10,229 bases of DNA from an uncultured Alphaproteobacteria bacterium. GTDB lineage: Bacteria; Pseudomonadota; Alphaproteobacteria; Caulobacterales; Hyphomonadaceae. Position 1 is the stretch's first letter. Each line of letters opens with the position of its first letter. Where the stretch lies: NCBI GenBank assembly GCA_903831485.1, contig CAIKXW010000007.1:1-10229 (forward strand), read 5' to 3'. Made by a program: the position numbers and the translations under genes. Of the stretch, positions 6,661 to 10,229 are shown piece by piece. The notes under the pieces were generated by a model, which was not told the DNA's origin, did not search any database, and was given only the letters and a program-made list of their open reading frames with translations.

Positions 6661-7923
6661 ATGGGACTCGATTACAGCTCGCATCCAGTCGATCCGGAGT
6701 TGTTTCGCTCGCGCCTTGTTCCCTACGCCATGGGTCAGGGTGATATCTCCGACCTGCTGGACCGCGCGGTCGACCTGGCCGAGGTGCTACACCGGGCATC
6801 GACCTGGGCACTGGCCACGACGCGGCTGTCGAGCGCCATGCGGGAAGCACAGGAAGCCGTCGCCCCGATCGTCACGCACCGCTACCTGACACCAAGAAAG
6901 CAGAACCTTCTGGGGAGGCTCCTCGGCCGCGCCTCTCCGATGGTCGAAGAGAGTTATCAGACGCCGGCGTACTCACCCGGCATTCCGGGGTTCGATTCCG
7001 ACCTTCACGTCTGGGGCCGGCCTTTCTTCATTACATCGCAGACCCCCGCAGAGGCCCTCGCCGCATACCAGTCATTTCTCGACGGCGCCGGTCAACCCCC
7101 GTCGAAAATCGACGCGCTGTGCGCTGCAATGCTGGCCGATCTCGACGCACGCCGCTCGCAGCCTCTCCAAGAACTCGACACGGCTGTTGCCGAAGCTATT
7201 GGAAAAGCGCCGCCCTATCGCTCCGCAGTGGAAGTCGATCCTGAGCTGTCGGCGTACGATCGTGTTCGTGCTCGCAAACATGGTGTCGCCCAATGGAACG
7301 CGATCCGGGCGATCTGGGACCGACGTGCGGCGACAGCGCCTTTCGACCTTGAGTTGCTGGAACAGGAAGCGCGGGTCGCAGCCGGCCTGCCGCCACAGGA
7401 AGAGGATAGCGGATGGATCGAAGTCAGGGATCCGAACGTGAAACGCAGCAGCCTGATAACGGCAGCTGACGCGCTTGCCGGTCTGCCCTTTCGGATCATG
7501 CAGTTCGCCGCCGAATTGCAGCCGGGCTGGATGGGGAAAGGCCGGGCGCATGCTTCGTCGATCTTTCTGCATCTAAACATCAATACAGATGATCTTTTCG
7601 AGAAACCCGCCCCGCTATTCGACAGAATGATCGCTGCGGCCCGTGCTACGGGTCGCGATTTCCATCGCGGCCTGGCGGATAATTTCTCCCTCGGCGCCTA
7701 TGTGCCGCCGGAGAAAGTCCCTCGTCTTGTTGAATTGCTGGAGACGAACGAGCATCGATTGATCCGGGCATGGGTAACCGACGAGTCCAATCCGTTTCAG
7801 ATGGAGTCGGGCCTGACGGGCCACCTCAAGAATCTCGAACCCGCAAAGTACGCCGCCAGCAAGGGATGGGGCTATCTTGAAGCAGCCGAAATCTATTCAG
7901 GCTTCCTCGGCATAACCAACTGA
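6661..7923 (+). CDS. Hypothetical soluble protein, unrecognised family
   Basis: 420 residues; I do not recognise the family. The ATG at 6661 follows a strong GGGGG ribosome site, and the frame has normal coding character to the stop, so the gene is real. There is no signal peptide or membrane span and only one cysteine (C154), suggesting a cytosolic protein. Helix-rich stretches occur at about 28-70, 128-180 and 205-245. Two short segments look conserved in style: GIPGFDSDLHVWGRPFFIT (107-125, aromatic and charged) and a C-terminal part with NFSLGAYVPPEKVPRLVELL (341-360), then KGWGYLEAAEIYSGFL (401-416). The V-P-P-x-x-V-x-x-L-x-x-L-L pattern recalls small bacterial proteins described as immunity-like or DUF1877-like, but I cannot assign it to either. 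It reads opposite to both neighbours and converges on recO with only 10 bases between stop codons. An acquired gene is possible. Confidence 0.8.
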   Translation: MGLDYSSHPVDPELFRSRLVPYAMGQGDISDLLDRAVDLAEVLHRASTWALATTRLSSAMREAQEAVAPIVTHRYLTPRKQNLLGRLLGRASPMVEESYQTPAYSPGIPGFDSDLHVWGRPFFITSQTPAEALAAYQSFLDGAGQPPSKIDALCAAMLADLDARRSQPLQELDTAVAEAIGKAPPYRSAVEVDPELSAYDRVRARKHGVAQWNAIRAIWDRRAATAPFDLELLEQEARVAAGLPPQEEDSGWIEVRDPNVKRSSLITAADALAGLPFRIMQFAAELQPGWMGKGRAHASSIFLHLNINTDDLFEKPAPLFDRMIAAARATGRDFHRGLADNFSLGAYVPPEKVPRLVELLETNEHRLIRAWVTDESNPFQMESGLTGHLKNLEPAKYAASKGWGYLEAAEIYSGFLGITN

Positions 7924-7933
7924 GCAGCTGGCG

Positions 7934-8674
7934 TCAGGCGGTCGAGAGCCTCCCGGCACGCTCCAGACGGTCAATCATCAGATAGCGTGCTTCCGGTACG
8001 GGCTTGTTGAGATCGGCGAACAATCGCTGGCCGAGAAAATGTCCCGTGAGGCGAAAGCCGTTGTGAATATCGACAGGCGTCGCTGGCGCGGTGATTTCCA
8101 CGAGGAATTGTGGCAGCGGAAGAAGCCGGTCGAGAAATGCGCCGGCGTCCGATCCGCGCACGGCGCGTCCGGATTTCGGACTCACATGGGTAAGGCCATC
8201 ATTGGCGCCTGACACAGCGCAGTTTTCGAGGTCCAGCCCGTATCCAAGCATGGTCAGCAGGCCCAGCTCCCAGCGGATGAACAGCGCCGGCCAGACCTCC
8301 TCATTGCCGAGCATGTCCAGCAGTGTCTCGGAAGCGTCATAAAGCGCAGGCTTCGCCTCGCCCTCCGGCAGAGCGGCCGCGAGCAGCTCGCTTAGCGCCG
8401 AGAGCCCGGCCAGCGCCTCGCCGCTCGCCATGTGGACGGCGGCTCGCTCGGTCTCCGTCTCTGCGGTGAAGAAGCCGAGATTGCTCTCGCCGCCTTTCCA
8501 CGTCACGCTCAGCGTGTTCCCCGGCTGCATCGGCGCACGTTTCTTCTGGCTGGCGCCGCCATAGACCATACCGCGCCGCCGGCCGTGCCCGCGCGCGAAG
8601 ACTTCGAGGATCGCGCCGGTCTCGCCGAAACGCCTCAAGCCCAGCGAGATCGCCTGGTCACTCCACTCAGCCAT
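7934..8674 (-). CDS. recO: DNA repair protein RecO
   Basis: 246 residues (E. coli RecO is 242). With RecR and RecF it loads RecA on SSB-coated single-stranded DNA for gap repair and recombination. The N-terminal OB fold is recognisable from AISLGLRRFGETGAILEVF (8-26), GHGRRRGMVYGG (29-40) and MQPGNTLSVTWKG (49-61). The C-terminal helical domain holds WELGLLTMLGYGLDLENCAV (135-154), followed by VSPKSGRAV (164-172) and FLGQRLFADLNKPVPEARYL (213-232). It has one cysteine (C152), so the four-cysteine zinc site of many RecO proteins is absent, as is common in this branch. No ribosome site precedes the ATG at 8674. A possible promoter puts the transcription start on the ATG itself. It reads toward the convergent unknown gene. 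Confidence 0.93.
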   Translation of the reverse strand: MAEWSDQAISLGLRRFGETGAILEVFARGHGRRRGMVYGGASQKKRAPMQPGNTLSVTWKGGESNLGFFTAETETERAAVHMASGEALAGLSALSELLAAALPEGEAKPALYDASETLLDMLGNEEVWPALFIRWELGLLTMLGYGLDLENCAVSGANDGLTHVSPKSGRAVRGSDAGAFLDRLLPLPQFLVEITAPATPVDIHNGFRLTGHFLGQRLFADLNKPVPEARYLMIDRLERAGRLSTA

Positions 8675-8680
8675 GCCGGA

Positions 8681-8708
8681 GGGATAGGCCGATGCGCCGG
8701 AAACTCAA
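8681..8708 (-). promoter_or_regulatory. Candidate recO promoter giving a leaderless mRNA
   Basis: Minus strand: TTGAGT (8703-8708), a 16-base spacer, then TATCCC (8681-8686). The last base of the -10 lies 6 bases before the A of the recO ATG, so transcription would start at or next to the start codon. This agrees with the missing Shine-Dalgarno sequence. Match quality is moderate (4 of 6 and 3 of 6 to the sigma-70 consensus). Confidence 0.4.
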
Positions 8709-8726
8709 CCGTGCCGATCAGCAAGG

Positions 8727-8732
8727 TTGACC
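8727..8732 (+). promoter_or_regulatory. Candidate -35 element for the guanidine exporter transcript
   Basis: TTGACC matches the consensus -35 well. At a 17-18 base spacing only CACATG/ACATGC (8750-8756) is available, a poor -10. If used, transcription would begin near 8762, just before the first riboswitch hairpin, giving a compact leader. Confidence 0.35.
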
Positions 8733-8761
8733 TGCGCCCTCCCTTGTCCCACATGCCCCGC

Positions 8762-8822
8762 AAGCGAGGACGACCTCCCCCTTCCGGGCAACATTCGGGA
8801 CGGCCCGACCTTCAAGGGAGGG
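8762..8822 (+). ncRNA. Guanidine-II (mini-ykkC) riboswitch upstream of gdx
   Basis: Two short hairpins stand in tandem before the exporter. Hairpin 1 is GAGG-ACGA-CCTC (8766-8777), possibly extended by AAG/CTT (8762-8764 with 8781-8783) across an internal loop. Hairpin 2 is TCGGG-ACGG-CCCGA (8795-8808). Both loops fit ACGR, both are closed by a G-C pair, and the linker is 17 bases. This is the defining architecture of guanidine-II riboswitches, whose two loops each bind guanidinium and pair with one another. The Shine-Dalgarno GGGAGGG (8816-8822) follows hairpin 2. CTCCC (8775-8779), which overlaps the 3' arm of hairpin 1, can pair with GGGAG (8816-8820). Guanidine-stabilised hairpins would therefore free the ribosome site and turn translation on. 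The downstream gene is a guanidinium exporter, the expected target. Confidence 0.9.
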
Positions 8823-8827
8823 CCATC

Positions 8828-9148
8828 ATGGCCTGGGTGTTTCTTGGCGTAGCCGGACTTCTCGAAGTCGTCTGGGCCTACATGCTCAAGGTGTCGGACG
8901 GCTTCTCGAAACCCGTCGAGTCCGCCATCGCGATCGTGGCGATGATCGCCAGTTTCTGGCTGCTGTCGCTGGCGATGAAGGAGCTTCCGCTTGGCACGGC
9001 CTACGCAATCTGGACCGGCGTCGGCGCGGTTGGCGCCTTCATCCTCGGCATCATCGTACTTGGCGAGGCGGCGACGCCCATGCGCATCGCATCGGCGCTT
9101 CTGATCCTGGCAGGCATGATCGGGCTGAAGCTGGCGTCCGACGCCTAG
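8828..9148 (+). CDS. gdx: Guanidinium exporter of the SMR family (Gdx / SugE)
   Basis: 106 residues with four membrane helices (about 2-20, 30-50, 58-78 and 85-102), the standard small-multidrug-resistance size. It acts as an antiparallel dimer exchanging guanidinium for protons across the inner membrane. The Gdx subtype, rather than a drug exporter, is shown by GLLEVVWAYMLK near the N-terminus with E13 and W16, plus S42, Y59 and W62, matching the substrate-site residues known for Gdx, and by LPLGTAYAIWTGVGAVGAF (53-71). The protein closely resembles E. coli SugE as I recall it. The ATG at 8828 follows GGGAGGG by 5 bases. The frame is open much further upstream (to 8432), but that part is antisense to recO and would misplace helix 1. 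Regulation by the guanidine-II riboswitch directly upstream confirms the role. Confidence 0.96.
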   Translation: MAWVFLGVAGLLEVVWAYMLKVSDGFSKPVESAIAIVAMIASFWLLSLAMKELPLGTAYAIWTGVGAVGAFILGIIVLGEAATPMRIASALLILAGMIGLKLASDA

Positions 9149-9299
9149 ACGCGATCGACCGCTTCATGTGCGGCGACGATCCGCTAGCATTCACACGAGC
9201 CCTCTTCGCGACCGGGACGGTACACGATCGTCAGGAGCCTTGGCGCGCCACGAGACCGGGAAGGCGGCCTCAAGCACGTCCGACAAGACAATCGGCGTG
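9149..9299. other. Convergent intergenic gap between gdx and the DUF6134 gene
   Basis: These 151 bases hold no gene I can support. A short GC stem (GGCGT/ACGCC, 9134-9146) overlaps the gdx stop but is not followed by a T-run, so no rho-independent terminator is visible for either gene. Confidence 0.5.
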
Positions 9300-9950
9300 C
9301 TAGCCGGGCAATTTCCGCAGCACGTATTCGATCTTCGAACCCTCGGCGTCGAACGCGGTTTTGACCCACCGGCCTTGCGCGTCATACCAGAAGCTGGCGT
9401 CGAGTTCGGAGTCGACATCATAGCGCCGGGCGTCGATCATGCCGCTTCCGGTCTTCACCTTCTCAATGCCGCGGTCGGAGACCTTCATCGGTAGTTTTTC
9501 GCCAGTCTCGGTAGAAAACAGGAAACCCTGGCGCATCTGGTCTTCATTCCAGTGCGTTGACGGGATTAGAGGCGAATTCAGCAGTCCCTTGAACTTCTCG
9601 CCCTTCACATTCAAACCGCCCTCGATGGCTTCAACCGACAGCGTTTTCCACTTGCCGCCAGTCTTGGTGCGCGAACCGATCCAGACCAGACGACCGCCAG
9701 TGTACTTCTCCGTCACGTCATGAAGATGTTCGAACAGGGTGAGAGGGCCGAGCGTCACGCGCAGTTCGACGTCGGTATCGACCGTCAGGGTGTCACCATT
9801 GCGATCAAATTTGAGAACGTGCGTGCCGAATTTGCCGCCATCTCGCAGGACATCGAACTCCAGGCGGGTACCGTGCGCCGGCTTCCAGGGCTGGGCCAGC
9901 GCCGGCATGGGGGCAAGAACGGCGAGGAAAAGCAACGAAATCAGTTTCAT
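9300..9950 (-). CDS. Exported DUF6134-type protein
   Basis: 216 residues. A signal peptide is clear: MKLISLLFLAVLAPMPALA, with likely cleavage after A-L-A at residue 19, so the mature protein is periplasmic. The mature part is beta-rich and resembles DUF6134 proteins: LEFDVLRDGGKFGTHVLKF (30-48), VELRVTLGPLTLFEHLHDVTE (61-81), a TEKYTGGRLVW strand, the STHWN motif (131-135) and a C-terminal DASFWYDAQGRWVKTAF, then GSKIEYVLR (185-212). No enzymatic function is known for the family, and the repeated strands suggest a barrel or half-barrel that might bind a lipid or ligand; that is inference. The frame stays open to 10028, but the ATG at 9950 places the signal peptide at the N-terminus. GAGG about 9 bases upstream is a weak ribosome site. 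The gene is divergent from cysK and probably unrelated in function. Confidence 0.82.
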   Translation of the reverse strand: MKLISLLFLAVLAPMPALAQPWKPAHGTRLEFDVLRDGGKFGTHVLKFDRNGDTLTVDTDVELRVTLGPLTLFEHLHDVTEKYTGGRLVWIGSRTKTGGKWKTLSVEAIEGGLNVKGEKFKGLLNSPLIPSTHWNEDQMRQGFLFSTETGEKLPMKVSDRGIEKVKTGSGMIDARRYDVDSELDASFWYDAQGRWVKTAFDAEGSKIEYVLRKLPG

Positions 9951-10097
9951 CGGGGCCTCATGTGTCAGGCGTGTTACGCGCCCTTGCCCGCCCCGGATCA
10001 TGGCGACGCTGTTGATCCGTGGGCGCAATCTCCCTAGTTCATAGGAACAATCCGGAACCCGCCGGAACCAACCTCTCCAGACCCGATGGGGCGACCG
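9951..10097. promoter_or_regulatory. Divergent region with candidate cysK promoter
   Basis: For cysK, TTGATC (10012-10017), a 17-base spacer and TAGTTC (10035-10040) form a weak candidate promoter with a start near 10047. Immediately after it come three GGAAC copies at 10044, 10054 and 10064, each 10 bases apart. No clear promoter for the minus-strand gene was found. Confidence 0.35.
10044..10068 (+). repeat. Three GGAAC direct repeats phased at exactly 10 bp
   Basis: GGAAC occurs at 10044-10048, 10054-10058 and 10064-10068. The second and third copies are longer (CCGGAACC). The spacing of one helical turn puts all copies on the same face of the DNA, which suits cooperative protein binding. 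They lie between the candidate cysK promoter and the cysK start. Confidence 0.5.
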
Positions 10098-10229
10098 ATG
10101 CGCACCTACGCCAACGTGATCGAGGCCATCGGCCGAACGCCCCTGATCAAGCTCCGCCGCGCGTCCGAACTCAGCGGCGCAAACATCTATGGCAAGGCCG
10201 AGTTCCTGAACCCCGGCCAGTCCGTCAAG
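10098..10229 (+). CDS. cysK: Cysteine synthase A, N-terminal part (cut by window edge)
   Basis: The first 44 residues are visible: [19 protein letters not shown] (1-19), [20 protein letters not shown] (20-39) and GQSVK (40-44). The I-G-x-T-P-L-I-x-L start and N-P-G-x-S-V-K are signatures of O-acetylserine sulfhydrylase. The final codon of the window encodes K44, the lysine that forms the Schiff base with PLP. The enzyme makes L-cysteine from O-acetylserine and sulfide in the cytosol. [13 protein letters not shown] points to the cysteine synthase branch; cystathionine beta-synthase is less likely, though the C-terminus is unseen. An in-frame ATG at 10086 would add four residues (MGRP). The ATG at 10098 is preferred because GGGG (10088-10091) sits at ribosome-site distance before it. 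Confidence 0.92.
   Translation, partial: MRTYANVIEAIGRTPLIKLRRASELSGANIYGKAEFLNPGQSVK

Noticed and set aside
9134..9146. GGCGT/ACGCC stem at the gdx stop as a terminator
   Set aside because: The stem is too short and no T-run follows it.
8432..9148. A 238-residue version of the guanidinium exporter
   Set aside because: The added N-terminus is antisense to recO and the riboswitch; the 106-residue product matches the SMR family size and has its own ribosome site.
9168..9494. Plus-strand open frame after gdx
   Set aside because: Most of it is antisense to the DUF6134 gene, it has no ribosome site and no recognisable protein features.
1..10229. CRISPR array, tRNA, insertion sequence or phage attachment site
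   Set aside because: No regularly spaced long repeats, cloverleaf sequences, transposase motifs or terminal inverted repeats were seen on either strand.

Overview
The window is GC-rich, densely packed chromosomal DNA. ParC carries HPHGDQSIYDAM in its first domain, RecO has the CAVSG...YVSPKSGRAV-type segment with a single cysteine, and cysteine synthase carries [13 protein letters not shown]. These read as alphaproteobacterial. A Caulobacterales/Hyphomonadaceae-like host is my guess, not something I can prove here. There are no tRNA or rRNA genes, insertion sequences, phage genes or CRISPR arrays.

Layout. (1) 1-766, minus strand: lemA, coupled by a 1-base overlap to a GNAT acetyltransferase that runs off the left edge. 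(2) 944-2766, plus strand: an FAD-dependent oxidoreductase overlapping a second GNAT acetyltransferase by 4 bases, so a two-gene operon. (3) 2767-4188, minus strand: a GPH/MFS sugar-type symporter whose stop codon abuts the GNAT stop. Its full N-terminus has no ATG, GTG or TTG start. (4) 4263-6512, minus strand: parC, topoisomerase IV subunit A. (5) 6661-7923, plus strand: a 420-residue soluble protein I do not recognise, sitting in opposite orientation between parC and recO. (6) 7934-8674, minus strand: recO, possibly leaderless. (7) 8828-9148, plus strand: gdx (sugE), a guanidinium exporter, preceded at 8766-8808 by two short hairpins with ACGA and ACGG loops, which is the signature of a guanidine-II (mini-ykkC) riboswitch. 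(8) 9300-9950, minus strand: an exported DUF6134-type protein. (9) 10098 to the right edge, plus strand: the start of cysK, ending exactly at the PLP lysine.

How the genes fit together. parC (decatenation) and recO (recombination repair) are chromosome-maintenance genes that I recall as neighbours in many alphaproteobacteria; here they are separated by the unknown gene. The riboswitch and exporter form a self-contained guanidine detoxification unit. The oxidoreductase-GNAT pair looks like a small modification cassette with unknown substrates. The points most worth a second look are the riboswitch with an extra 11-nt anti-Shine-Dalgarno match, the apparent ATC start of the symporter, the orphan gene between parC and recO, and the three 10-bp-phased GGAAC repeats before cysK.
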